Source: Sphingobacterium paludis
Lineage (GTDB): Bacteria; Bacteroidota; Bacteroidia; Sphingobacteriales; Sphingobacteriaceae
Length of the DNA: 64,000 nt
Assembly: GCF_004364125.1 (NCBI RefSeq)
Contig: NZ_SNZV01000001.1
Coordinates: forward strand, 310,001-374,000
Reading direction: 5' to 3'
The stretch's first letter is position 1; every line of letters starts with the position of its first letter. Shown in pieces: positions 34,528-44,529 of the stretch. A model generated the notes under the pieces. The model was not told the DNA's origin, did not search any database, and saw nothing but the letters and a program-made list of their open reading frames with translations. The translations under genes and the position numbers were made by a program.

Positions 34528-35055
34528 ATGTTCAATTTTCGAGACCGATTGTCGATGTGCTGCGAACGTAAACTTTTGTTGCGCTATAAAACTATAGACG
34601 GTGACGGCAATCGTCGATAAGATTTGCGAGGGCGTGGGGTACCAACCCAAACTTTCTACAAACACTTTTAGTAGTATATAATTGATTAGTATGGAGCCTA
34701 TGTTTGCTAAAAAATATTTCAATATCTTTGGAATCATACGGTTCTGCGCTTCTTTTCCCGGGAACACCAGGTAATAATTCATAAAAAAGCCGGTAAAAAA
34801 AGTAATGGAAAAGGAGAGCATTAACGCAAAAATGTGTGGGCTGATGGTCAGCAGATCCGCTATGTCTACGTTTGATTTCTTTACTATAAAATGATAAGCT
34901 ACGAAGTATATAATGCAACTAAAACCGACGTTTAGGCAGCCTAAAACAAGATATTTAAACTTCTCAAAATCCAGTATTTTAAGATCAACTATGTTGACGC
35001 TAAACGTATATAATTTCCATAGTAGGCCTTTTAGGGCTGAAAACGTTTTGTTCAT
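34513..35055 (-). CDS. GtrA-like membrane protein
   Basis: A 180-residue protein with four predicted transmembrane helices (YLVLGCLNVGFSCIIYFVAY; ISPHIFALMLSFSITFFTGF; FLANIGSILINYILLKVFVE; ILSTIAVTVYSFIAQQKFTF). The NYYLVFP and QQKFTF spots are typical of GtrA, a small family that flips or supports polyprenyl-linked sugars in cell-wall glycosylation. No glycosyltransferase is next to it here. The stop codon lies in the csbD terminator. Confidence 0.82.
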   Translation of the reverse strand: MNKTFSALKGLLWKLYTFSVNIVDLKILDFEKFKYLVLGCLNVGFSCIIYFVAYHFIVKKSNVDIADLLTISPHIFALMLSFSITFFTGFFMNYYLVFPGKEAQNRMIPKILKYFLANIGSILINYILLKVFVESLGWYPTPSQILSTIAVTVYSFIAQQKFTFAAHRQSVSKIEHKKCG

Positions 35056-35202
35056 TTGCCTAAGATATACTTTTATCGTCTAAAACAGTGAAAGATTCTT
35101 GGAGCCTGCAGGCATCTTGAGCGTCTATTTTTTCAGAAGTAACCCTTATCCTTTATGCTATACGATGTTGATGTTCATTATGTGGGGCACAAGACAACCT
35201 CG

Positions 35203-35302
35203 TATATTTGAGTTTCATGCGTGCAACGAAACGACCTAGTCTTCGAACCGAAGACCTCTTTAACAAAAAAGATCCTGTCGTCGTGACAGGATCTTTTTTG
35301 TT
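35203..35302 (+). ncRNA. Tentative short RNA before the acnA terminator
   Basis: A TATATTTG element (35203-35210) could start a transcript near 35217. The stretch then holds GTCTTCG (35239-35245)/CGAAGAC (35249-35255) with loop AAC, and ends in the strong hairpin at 35262-35302. No proper -33 element is seen. It may be only the region beyond acnA. Confidence 0.25.
35262..35302. terminator. Bidirectional terminator after acnA
   Basis: AACAAAAAAGATCCTGTC (35262-35279) and GACAGGATCTTTTTTGTT (35285-35302) form a perfect 18-bp stem with loop GTCGT. The A/T tracts give a T-run in either direction. It ends the acnB-acnA transcript, 16 bp after the acnA stop. Confidence 0.88.
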
Positions 35303-35318
35303 ATGATGCAACCAAATT

Positions 35319-37589
35319 TTACTTGTTTTTTTGGTTTCGGCGAATGATATTCAAAGCACCACCTGCTTTGAACCATTCGATTTGTTGCGCATTGTAGGTG
35401 TGGTTTGCTTCGATCTGCTCTTGTGTACCGTCCGCATGATGCAGAACCAACGTCAGCGATTTTCCTGGAGCAAATTCCGTTAAACCTAAGATATCGATGG
35501 TATCATCCTCTTGGATCTTGTCGTAGTCATCTTTATCAGCGAATGTTAAGCCTAACATACCTTGCTTTTTAAGGTTCGTCTCATGGATACGTGCAAAAGA
35601 TTTTACCAGCACAGCCCGCACACCAAGATGGCGAGGTTCCATGGCTGCGTGTTCTCGTGAAGAACCTTCACCATAATTTTCGTCACCCACCACGATAGAG
35701 CCTATTCCTTCCGCTTTGTAGGCCCGTTGTGTGGCAGGAACTCCGCCGTACTCACCTGTCAATTGATTTTTAACGGAATCTGTCTGATCGTTGAAATAGT
35801 TAACCGCGCCAATAAGCATGTTGTTGGAAATATTATCCAGATGCCCCCGGTATTTCAACCATGGGCCAGCCATCGATATATGGTCTGTGGTACATTTCCC
35901 TTTGGCTTTGATCAATAAACGCAAGCCTTTCAGATCCGTGCCTTCCCAAGGTTCGAACGGTTCAAGCAATTGTAAACGATCAGAAGATGGCGATACATCG
36001 ACTTCTACGTTGGAGCCATCTTCCGCCGGTGCTTGGTAACCTGCGTCTTCCACATCAAAGCCCTTTGCTGGAAGCTCATCACCGGTGGGTGGATCAAGTT
36101 TTACTTCTTGGCCATCACGGTTTGTCAATGTATCGGTTACGGGGTTAAATCCAAGATCGCCGGATATGGCAATTGCAGCTACCATTTCTGGGGAAGTGAC
36201 AAAAGCATATGTATTGGGGTTGCCATCGGCACGTTTGGCGAAATTACGATTGAAGGAGTGTACAATTGTGTTTTTTTCCTGTTTATCGGCACCTGCTCTA
36301 TCCCACATCCCGATACATGGTCCGCATGCATTCGTAAAGATGGTTGCATTTAAATCTTCAAAAGTCTTGAGTAAGCCATCGCGGTCTGCGGTGTATCGTA
36401 CCTGCTCCGACCCTGGATTTATACCAAACTCTGCTTTTGTAATCAAGCCTTTATCAATCGCCTGCTGTGCGATAGACGCTGCGCGCGACAAATCTTCGTA
36501 AGACGAGTTGGTACAGGATCCGATCAATCCCCATTCCACCTTGGTTGGCCAGCCGTTTTTCTCAGCCTCATCGCGCATGCGCGATACCGGTGTGTACAAG
36601 TCTGGCGTGAAGGGGCCGTTTAGCGAAGGCTCTAGTTCAGAGAGGTTGATCTCAATCAGTTGATCGAAGTATTGTTCTGGATCGGCATATACCTCGGGGT
36701 CGGCGGTCAAATGGGCCTTGATCGCATTTGCTGCATCCGCCACTTCCGCACGATCGGTAGAGCGTAAATAACGTTCCATTGACTCGTCATAGCCGAAGGT
36801 TGATGTCGTTGCACCAATCTCTGCGCCCATGTTACATATGGTACCTTTACCTGTACACGACAAGGATTCGGCGCCTTCGCCAAAATATTCAACGATGGCA
36901 CCGGTACCACCTTTTACGGTAAGAATACCTGCAACTTTTAAAATTACATCTTTCGGTGCAGACCAACCGCTTAACTTACCCGTTAGTTTAACCCCAATTA
37001 ATTTGGGAAATTTTAGCTCCCACGGTAAACCAGCCATAACGTCACAGGCATCCGCACCACCCACGCCGATCGCGACCATACCTAGGCCACCCGCATTTAC
37101 GGTGTGCGAGTCTGTGCCGATCATCATTCCACCTGGAAAAGCGTAATTTTCGAGCACGACCTGGTGAATAATTCCAGCTCCAGGTTTCCAGAAGCCAATA
37201 CCGTATTTGTTTGAAACAGAAGATAAGAAATTGAATACCTCCGAGCTTTCATTTTTTGCACGCGTCAAATCTTGCTCCGCGCCATCTCTGGCCTGGATCA
37301 AATGATCACAATGTACCGTCGAGGGAACAGCCACCTTAGGGCGCCCAGCCTGCATAAATTGCAAAAGTGCCATCTGGGCCGTTGCATCTTGCATAGCCAC
37401 GCGGTCTGGTGCAAAATCAACATAAGAACTTCCGCGTTCGTAAGCCTCCGTTGCATTTCCATGCCACAGGTGGGCATATAAAATTTTCTCTGAAAGGGTT
37501 AAAGGTTTATTTACTACCTGACGTGCAGCGTTGATGCGCTCTTCGTACTGGCTATAAACCTTTTTGATCATCTCTATATCAAATGCCAT
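35319..37589 (-). CDS. acnA: Aconitate hydratase (mitochondrial/AcnA-type)
   Basis: A 756-residue TCA-cycle enzyme interconverting citrate and isocitrate through cis-aconitate. The [4Fe-4S] ligands lie in [20 protein letters not shown] and in [12 protein letters not shown]. Other blocks: [20 protein letters not shown] with [17 protein letters not shown], and the swivel domain motif [20 protein letters not shown]. Length matches mitochondrial-type aconitases of this phylum. It lies 56 bp after acnB in the same direction, so both are likely one transcript. Confidence 0.93.
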   Translation of the reverse strand: MAFDIEMIKKVYSQYEERINAARQVVNKPLTLSEKILYAHLWHGNATEAYERGSSYVDFAPDRVAMQDATAQMALLQFMQAGRPKVAVPSTVHCDHLIQARDGAEQDLTRAKNESSEVFNFLSSVSNKYGIGFWKPGAGIIHQVVLENYAFPGGMMIGTDSHTVNAGGLGMVAIGVGGADACDVMAGLPWELKFPKLIGVKLTGKLSGWSAPKDVILKVAGILTVKGGTGAIVEYFGEGAESLSCTGKGTICNMGAEIGATTSTFGYDESMERYLRSTDRAEVADAANAIKAHLTADPEVYADPEQYFDQLIEINLSELEPSLNGPFTPDLYTPVSRMRDEAEKNGWPTKVEWGLIGSCTNSSYEDLSRAASIAQQAIDKGLITKAEFGINPGSEQVRYTADRDGLLKTFEDLNATIFTNACGPCIGMWDRAGADKQEKNTIVHSFNRNFAKRADGNPNTYAFVTSPEMVAAIAISGDLGFNPVTDTLTNRDGQEVKLDPPTGDELPAKGFDVEDAGYQAPAEDGSNVEVDVSPSSDRLQLLEPFEPWEGTDLKGLRLLIKAKGKCTTDHISMAGPWLKYRGHLDNISNNMLIGAVNYFNDQTDSVKNQLTGEYGGVPATQRAYKAEGIGSIVVGDENYGEGSSREHAAMEPRHLGVRAVLVKSFARIHETNLKKQGMLGLTFADKDDYDKIQEDDTIDILGLTEFAPGKSLTLVLHHADGTQEQIEANHTYNAQQIEWFKAGGALNIIRRNQKNK

Positions 37590-37645
37590 ATCGCTTAAAT
37601 TTTATTATCAATTCTCAATTTTGTATGTTGAGTAGGATATAACAA

Positions 37646-40417
37646 CTATCCTACCAACTCTTTCACTGGAGGCGCAAACTTTGTCAAATTAATGCCTTTT
37701 ACTGCATTTTTGTATTCCTCTACGTTTGGAATGCGTCCTAAGATCGCTGAAAGAACAACGACTGGCGTGGAGGCCAATAACGATTCTCCTTTTTTACGTT
37801 CCGAATCTTCAACCACCCGTCCTTGGAAAAGACGAGTCGACGTTGCCAATACGGTATCTCCTTTAGCAGCTTTCTCCTGATTTCCCATACACAAGTTACA
37901 TCCTGGACGTTCCAAATACATAATGTTTTCGTATTCTGTACGGGCATTGCTTTTTGGCAACAGATCACTGAACTCAAAACCAGAATAACGCTGCAGTATT
38001 TCCCAATCACCTTCAGCTGTTAACTCATCGATAATGTTGTAGGTAGGTGCCGCAACGACTAAAGGTGCATGAAAGGATACTTGACCCTGTTGCTCTTCCA
38101 GATTTTTAAGCATCTGCGACACGATTTTCAAGTCGCCTTTGTGCACCATACAGGATCCTACGAAACCAAGATCGACCTTTTTCTCGCCAGCATAGTAGGA
38201 GAGGGCGCGGATGGTATCGTGGGTATACCGTTTTGATACGTCTTCGTTGTTAACATCCGGGTCCGCGATCATCGGTTCTGCGATTTCGTCAAGATCGATA
38301 ACCACCTCTGCGTAATATTTTGCATTGTCATCTGGCATCAAGGCTGGTTTTTCGCCAGATTTAATTTCAGCGATGCGTTTATCGGCCTTGTTGATTAGAC
38401 CCTGAAGCACATGGCGCTCATTCTCCATGCCTTTATCGATCATGATTTGGATTCTGCCCTTCGCAATTTCCAATGACTCGATTAAGGTATCATCAAGTGA
38501 TATACAGATGGAAGCTTTTGCTTTCATTTCTGCGGTCCAGTCGGTGAAGGTAAATGCCTGGTCGGCTGGAAGAGTGCCGATATGCACCTCAATAATCCGC
38601 CCTTGGAACACGTTTTCGCCAGCAAACTGTTTCAGCATTTGCGATTGCGTAGCGTGCACCACGTCACGGAAGTCCATGTAGTCTTTCATTTCGCCCTTGA
38701 AGGTAACTTTTACCGATTCTGGAATAGGCATAGAGGCTTCGCCTGTAGCGAGCGCTAGGGCAACTGTTCCGGAGTCGGCACCAAAAGCGACACCCTTTGA
38801 CATCCGCGTGTGCGAGTCGCCACCAATGATAATAGCCCACTCATCCACCGTGATGTCATTCAAAACTTTATGGATAACGTCAGTCATCGCATGGTATTCA
38901 CCTTTCGGATCACGCGCTGTAATCAACCCAAACTCGTTCATGAATTTCATCAACTTCGGAATGTTTGCTTGCGCTTTTTTGTCCCATACGGATGCGGTGT
39001 GGCAGCCCGATTGGTAAGCACCATCCACGATTGGGGAAATAACCGTTGCGGCCATCGATTCCAACTCTTGGGCGGTCATCAATCCTGTCGTATCTTGCGA
39101 GCCAACGATATTGACTTCAACACGAACGTCAGATCCAGCATGCAAAACCTTGCCTGGCGTAGTGCCCACTGCATTTCTATTGAATATTTTTTCTACGGCA
39201 GTAAGTCCTTGCCCTTCTACAGAAATTTCCTTGGAAGGTGCAAAAACTGGTGTTGCCTCGACGCCTAAGATTTTAGCAGCGACAGTTTGTATCTTTTTAC
39301 CGAAGACGATAGCATAAGAGCCGCCGGCACGGATAAATTCTACCTTTTGTGGCGTGAAGGCTTTTGAAACGTCGATAAGCTCCTGCTCTCCGTTATATAG
39401 TTTCTTCGTTTTGGTGTTAATTGTTAATACGGTTCCCGTGGCTACGGAATAGGCTTCTTCAAGAATGGGTTCGCCTTTTTCGTTGCGCAACACGTTGCCC
39501 TCCGCATCTGTTTTCTTAACCCAATTTTTTAAGTCGATACCGATACCCCCTGTTACGTCTACGGTAGTCAAGAAAATTGGGGATATGCCATTGGTACCGC
39601 CTACGATAGGGGCGATGTTTACGAAGGGTACGTATGGGCTTGCTTGCTTGCCTGTCCAGAGTGCTACGTTATTTACACCGGACATACGCGAAGAACCGAC
39701 ACCCATGGTGCCTTTCTCTGCGATAAGCATAACGCTAGCGTCTGGATGTTGAGCCTGCAGGGCTTTGATCTGATCTTGCGCCGCCGGCGTGATCATACAT
39801 TTACCGTGAAGTTCGCGGTCAGAACGTGAGTGCGCCTGGTTTCCCGGTGATAGTAAATCGGTGGAAATATCACCTTCGCCAGCAATAAACGTGACTACCT
39901 TGATCTCCTCCGCTACTTCGGGTAGTTGCGTAAAGAATTCGGCCTTGGCGTAGCTCTCCAATATCTCTCTAGCGGTGGTATTTCCTTGCTCGAAAGCTTC
40001 TTTCAGCCGCGCAATATCTGCATCGTAAAGAAATACTTGTGTTTTTAAGACGTTGGCCGCTTGGCGGGCAATGTCTGCATCGGCTCCCAACGCAAGATCC
40101 AGTAAAACTTCAATAGAAGGGCCGCCTTTCATATGCGAAAGGAGTTCGAAAGCATAGACCGGTGATATTTCTTCTACCAACGTTTGTCCGACAGCGATTT
40201 CTTTTAAGAACTTTGCCTTTACGCCCGCTGCACTCGTTGTGCCGGGTAACGTATTGTAAATAAAAAAGTGGAGGGCGTCTTTTCGGTTCGGATTGGTGCT
40301 GTCGTTTATTAGTGTGATGATTTCACTTAGTAGATCAGCGCCGTCAATTGGTTTAGGATGAAGGTTTTGCTGTTTTCTTTCAGCAATTTCTTGTAAATAG
40401 TCGTTATAAATACTCAT
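37646..40417 (-). CDS. acnB: Aconitate hydratase B / 2-methylisocitrate dehydratase
   Basis: A 923-residue AcnB. The HEAT-like N-terminal domain is visible (MSIYNDYLQEIAERKQQNLH, LLSHMKGGPSIEVLLDLALG), followed by the swivel and catalytic domains. Iron-sulfur cysteines lie in LGFVGSCMVHKGDL and YLERPGCNLCMGNQEKAAKG. IIGGDSHTRMSKGVAFGADS is the AcnB active-site block. AcnB acts in the TCA cycle and can dehydrate 2-methylisocitrate in propionate breakdown; which role dominates is not visible. First gene of the operon; upstream is a 400-bp region. Confidence 0.93.
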   Translation of the reverse strand: MSIYNDYLQEIAERKQQNLHPKPIDGADLLSEIITLINDSTNPNRKDALHFFIYNTLPGTTSAAGVKAKFLKEIAVGQTLVEEISPVYAFELLSHMKGGPSIEVLLDLALGADADIARQAANVLKTQVFLYDADIARLKEAFEQGNTTAREILESYAKAEFFTQLPEVAEEIKVVTFIAGEGDISTDLLSPGNQAHSRSDRELHGKCMITPAAQDQIKALQAQHPDASVMLIAEKGTMGVGSSRMSGVNNVALWTGKQASPYVPFVNIAPIVGGTNGISPIFLTTVDVTGGIGIDLKNWVKKTDAEGNVLRNEKGEPILEEAYSVATGTVLTINTKTKKLYNGEQELIDVSKAFTPQKVEFIRAGGSYAIVFGKKIQTVAAKILGVEATPVFAPSKEISVEGQGLTAVEKIFNRNAVGTTPGKVLHAGSDVRVEVNIVGSQDTTGLMTAQELESMAATVISPIVDGAYQSGCHTASVWDKKAQANIPKLMKFMNEFGLITARDPKGEYHAMTDVIHKVLNDITVDEWAIIIGGDSHTRMSKGVAFGADSGTVALALATGEASMPIPESVKVTFKGEMKDYMDFRDVVHATQSQMLKQFAGENVFQGRIIEVHIGTLPADQAFTFTDWTAEMKAKASICISLDDTLIESLEIAKGRIQIMIDKGMENERHVLQGLINKADKRIAEIKSGEKPALMPDDNAKYYAEVVIDLDEIAEPMIADPDVNNEDVSKRYTHDTIRALSYYAGEKKVDLGFVGSCMVHKGDLKIVSQMLKNLEEQQGQVSFHAPLVVAAPTYNIIDELTAEGDWEILQRYSGFEFSDLLPKSNARTEYENIMYLERPGCNLCMGNQEKAAKGDTVLATSTRLFQGRVVEDSERKKGESLLASTPVVVLSAILGRIPNVEEYKNAVKGINLTKFAPPVKELVG

Positions 40418-40817
40418 TTTCTTAGAAGTAATTTCGAGGATTGTGCGCAGCGGTAAACGATTACAGCTGCTCTAGTCAATCTGTCGCGAAGCTCTGCCGA
40501 CATAACACCGTACATGGCCCTTTGAACAGGTTTCTGTACGGAATGCTTTTTGTTAAAACATAACCGGTTACGCGATTTTTTGAATCACGACAAAAATACA
40601 AAAAAGAATAGGTTTTAGGTAGATTAACGCCAAGCGAAACGTTAATTTGGAATAAATCCAAACAATAAGATGACACTTTCGCGTGAGGCAAGAAAAAGGG
40701 GATGTATTGCTGGAAAGCGGCCGTAAAGCCGCCTTCTTTTAGCTTATGTTTAAATGCACGCGTCAACTGAAGATAGCCCAAGGGCTGCTGATTGCACAGC
40801 CTTAGGTTGCGAATCGC
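40418..40817. other. Leader region of the aconitase operon
   Basis: 400 bp without a convincing gene. On the minus strand TATTTTTG (40591-40598) may be the acnB -7 element, with no clear -33. The perfect palindrome TAACCGGTTA (40561-40570) lies just downstream of that start and could be an operator. A small hairpin GCGGC (40717-40721)/GCCGC (40728-40732) 86 bp beyond the rpe stop may terminate rpe weakly. Confidence 0.45.
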
Positions 40818-41498
40818 TTATGCAGATTGGATACCTGATTCGATATGCTTCAGTTCTTTGACGGCTACGATAGGGTCTGCCGCCCCAAATACGCTGCTTC
40901 CTGCTACCAATACATCTGCACCGGCATCAAGCAAAGCTGCTGCATTTCCGGTGCCGACACCGCCATCTATTTCGATCAACAATGCTGGGTTAACGTTTGC
41001 TGCCAATTCCCGTAGTTCTTTGATTTTGGTGTAGGTTTGTGGGATGAATTTTTGCCCACCGAATCCTGGATTAACCGACATGATACATACCAGATCAAGA
41101 TCAGCGAGGACATCTTTCAGCAAGCTTACCGGTGTATGCGGATTTAAAGCGACGCCAGCCTTACAACCCAATTCACGAATAGCGGAAAGCGTTCTGTGTA
41201 AATGATGGCAGGCTTCGTAATGCACCGTAATTACGGCAGCGCCAGCGTCTTTACACGTCTTGAGGTAACGATCTGGATCCACAATCATTAAATGCACATC
41301 TAACGGTTTTTGGGCATGCTTAGCGATGGCCTGCATAACCGGAAAGCCAAAAGAAATATTCGGAACGAATACGCCATCCATGATATCGATGTGAAACCAA
41401 TCTGCTTCGCTGTTGTTTACCATCTGCACGTCGTCGTAAAGTCTTGCAAAGTCTGCTGCTAGCACGGAAGGAGCAATCAAATGTTTTGTTGTAGACAT
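40818..41498 (-). CDS. rpe: Ribulose-phosphate 3-epimerase
   Basis: A 226-residue TIM barrel interconverting ribulose 5-phosphate and xylulose 5-phosphate in the pentose phosphate pathway. The family blocks are complete: IAPSVLAADFARL, WFHIDIMDGVFVPNISFGFP, LDVHLMIVDPDRYL, LVCIMSVNPGFGGQKFIPQT, LLIEIDGGVGTGNAAALLDA and DVLVAGSSVFGA. Normal length. A minus-strand TATCTTTG (41513-41520) just upstream is a likely -7 element. Divergent from the PgpH-type gene. Confidence 0.96.
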   Translation of the reverse strand: MSTTKHLIAPSVLAADFARLYDDVQMVNNSEADWFHIDIMDGVFVPNISFGFPVMQAIAKHAQKPLDVHLMIVDPDRYLKTCKDAGAAVITVHYEACHHLHRTLSAIRELGCKAGVALNPHTPVSLLKDVLADLDLVCIMSVNPGFGGQKFIPQTYTKIKELRELAANVNPALLIEIDGGVGTGNAAALLDAGADVLVAGSSVFGAADPIVAVKELKHIESGIQSA

Positions 41499-41589
41499 CT
41501 TTCTTTTTTCTGCAAAGATAAGTATGTGAGCGGGATTTATCTGCGAAATTTCGTAAATTAATCCCTCCAGCGATTCCGAACATAAATTG

Positions 41590-41597
41590 TACCTTTG
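41590..41597 (+). promoter_or_regulatory. -7 element of the PgpH-type gene
   Basis: TACCTTTG (41590-41597) matches TAnnTTTG. No clear TTTG is seen at the -33 position. The predicted start near 41604 leaves a leader of about 34 nt before the GTG start. Confidence 0.45.
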
Positions 41598-41637
41598 TTT
41601 GATATTGCGGTATTAACACATAAAAAACGTATAGTAA

Positions 41638-43779
41638 GTGGCTAAACTCAAGATTAATTATAGCAGAGAAAAAACGCAGAACAATTCTTTTTTGGTCAAG
41701 TTTGCCATGGTCGTGTTGGCGATCATGCTGATATGTATTTTTCTACCGAAGCAGCCTCGATTCCGGTACGAATTTCAAAAAGGAAAGGCGTGGAACCACG
41801 ACAATCTTATTTCGCCCTACAATTTTGCTATTCTGAAGACACAGGAGGAACTGATTCGGGACAAGGAACAAATCTTAAAAACAGTACAGCCGATCTACAC
41901 ACTAAACGTTAGTGCCAGCAAAGAACAAATCGACCAGTTTAACACCGATATAGCAGAGAAATGGCAGATAGGAAGCATGGACTCCACGGGGCAGGGTACA
42001 CTCGAGACGTATCAGGCTGTCGGAAATGCATTGCTCAATTATGTGTATAATCGCGGCATCGTATCGCTGAATAACCGCTACCAAAATAAGGGGGAAAATG
42101 GTGGAAATGTGGAGAAAACGGAGAGTCAATACAACTTTACATTGATTCATGAGAACATTGCACAGCAAAAGAACACTGCTGATATTTTTACGATTGAAAC
42201 GGCGAACCAATATATTAAGCAATCTCTGGCTAAAAATGGGCGCATCAGTCAAAAAGATTGGCTTTCCGAAATATTGAAAAACTACGTCACGATAAACTAC
42301 GTTTTTGATGAAAATTTAACGAATAAGGTAGAACAAAACGCCTTAGCCAATATTTCCAGCACGCGCGGTGTGGTGCAAAAAGGTGAACTTATTGCCGAGA
42401 AGGACAAGATTATAAATAATGAGACGTATCAAAAGCTGGAATCCCTACGGAAGGTATTTGAGGACGAGGCACGTATAAGTGGAAACCAAAATTTTGTGGC
42501 TTTCGGGCAGTTTGTCATGATCTCCATGTGCATAGCCCTGCTGATGGTGTTTCTCTACTTTTTTAGGTCGTCTATATATGATAACAACCGATTGGTTTTT
42601 ATCGTTATGATCGTGATTGTATCCATGCTTGGCGTGCTCTCGTGGGCCTTGAAGATGAAGATTCCAAGCCTGTATTATATTCCATATTGTAGCGTGCCTA
42701 TTATATTTAGGGTGCTTTTCGATACGCGTGTCGCGCTGAATATTCACCTGCTTATGGTGCTTATTGCGGCGCTGTTTGTACCGAATAGCTATGAGTTCGT
42801 TTTCTTACAATTTATCGCGGGGATGGTCGCTATATACAGTATAAAAACCTTGGTAAAGCGCGAACAATTTTTGGTGTCCTCTTTGATTATTTTGGCGACC
42901 TATATTGTGGCGTATGTAGGGCTTGTGCTGACCCGTAATGGTTCATTCAACAGTATCTATTGGGTCGATATCGCCCCGTTTATTGTGAGCGTGGGACTCA
43001 CGCTGCTTGCTTATCCACTTATTTACGCCTTTGAACGCCTGTTCGGTATCGTCTCTGACTTAACCCTGATGGAGTTAACCAATAGTAATTCGCGGGTATT
43101 GCGCGAGCTTTCCCTGAAAGCCCCCGGTACGTTTCAGCACTCGTTGCAGGTCGCTAACCTGGCTGAGGCTGCCATTTACAAAATTGGGGGGAATCCGCTC
43201 TTGGTTCGCGCAGGCGCGCTGTATCACGATATCGGAAAAATGTTAAATCCGCTGTTTTTTATTGAAAACCAACGCTCAGGTGCCAATCCGCATGAGGAGC
43301 TGACACCTGAACAGTCGGCGCAGATTATCATCTCCCACGTGCACAAGGGGGTAGAGATGGCAAAAAAGAATTTGCTTCCCGAGGTGGTCATCGACTTTAT
43401 ACGCACGCACCACGGCACCACGCGGGTGGACTATTTTTATAATGTCTTTGTGAAAAAAAATCCGGATAAGTTGGTGGATGAGGGGATCTTTCGGTATCCC
43501 GGACCTGTTCCGTTTTCCAAAGAGACGGCTGTACTGATGATGGCGGATTCGGTGGAAGCGGCATCCCGCGCGCTGAAAGAGCCTTCGGAAGAGTCTATTA
43601 ACAAGTTGGTGGACAAGATTATTGATTACAAGATAACGCAGCGCCAATTTATCAATGCGAATATTACCATGCGGGATATCACGGAGGTTTCTGAAATCTT
43701 TAAATCCATGCTGAAAAGCATTTATCACGTGCGGATTGATTACGACGTAAACAAAAAAACTGCCCCAGCCGAGGAGTAG
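41638..43779 (+). CDS. pgpH: 7TMR-HD family phosphohydrolase (PgpH-type c-di-AMP phosphodiesterase)
   Basis: A 713-residue membrane phosphodiesterase. One N-terminal anchor helix (FAMVVLAIMLICIFLP) precedes the extracellular HDED domain (residues of about 45-280, ending GVVQKGELIAEKDKIINN). Seven transmembrane helices follow (for example FVMISMCIALLMVFLYFF; FIVMIVIVSMLGVLSWAL; LLMVLIAALFVPNSYEFVFL), and then the cytoplasmic HD domain with FQHSLQVANLAEAA near 498-511, ALYHDIGKMLNP near 527-538 and IISHVHKG. PgpH of Listeria hydrolyses c-di-AMP to pApA; the same is expected here. The start is GTG, since no ATG lies before the first transmembrane segment. Confidence 0.92.
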   Translation: MAKLKINYSREKTQNNSFLVKFAMVVLAIMLICIFLPKQPRFRYEFQKGKAWNHDNLISPYNFAILKTQEELIRDKEQILKTVQPIYTLNVSASKEQIDQFNTDIAEKWQIGSMDSTGQGTLETYQAVGNALLNYVYNRGIVSLNNRYQNKGENGGNVEKTESQYNFTLIHENIAQQKNTADIFTIETANQYIKQSLAKNGRISQKDWLSEILKNYVTINYVFDENLTNKVEQNALANISSTRGVVQKGELIAEKDKIINNETYQKLESLRKVFEDEARISGNQNFVAFGQFVMISMCIALLMVFLYFFRSSIYDNNRLVFIVMIVIVSMLGVLSWALKMKIPSLYYIPYCSVPIIFRVLFDTRVALNIHLLMVLIAALFVPNSYEFVFLQFIAGMVAIYSIKTLVKREQFLVSSLIILATYIVAYVGLVLTRNGSFNSIYWVDIAPFIVSVGLTLLAYPLIYAFERLFGIVSDLTLMELTNSNSRVLRELSLKAPGTFQHSLQVANLAEAAIYKIGGNPLLVRAGALYHDIGKMLNPLFFIENQRSGANPHEELTPEQSAQIIISHVHKGVEMAKKNLLPEVVIDFIRTHHGTTRVDYFYNVFVKKNPDKLVDEGIFRYPGPVPFSKETAVLMMADSVEAASRALKEPSEESINKLVDKIIDYKITQRQFINANITMRDITEVSEIFKSMLKSIYHVRIDYDVNKKTAPAEE

Positions 43780-43840
43780 AAAAAAATCGATTTGACAATC
43801 AGATCGTTATTGTTTTTTGTTAAAAAATGCCTTTTAAAGC

Positions 43841-43871
43841 TTTGCAGAATAAAATTTTTGCGTTATGTTTG
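43841..43871 (+). promoter_or_regulatory. Consensus promoter of tRNA-Ser
   Basis: TTTG at 43841-43844, a 19-nt spacer, then TATGTTTG at 43864-43871. The tRNA begins at 43886, 15 nt after the -7 element. This is the clearest housekeeping promoter in the window. Confidence 0.75.
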
Positions 43872-43885
43872 CACAGTCAAAATAA

Positions 43886-44506
<621 letters not shown>

Positions 44507-44529
44507 CGGTCTCTGAAAATTCAAGCTCG

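Noticed and set aside
40476-40781. 101-codon minus-strand ORF before acnB
   Set aside because: It covers the likely promoter and palindrome of acnB and has no recognisable features.
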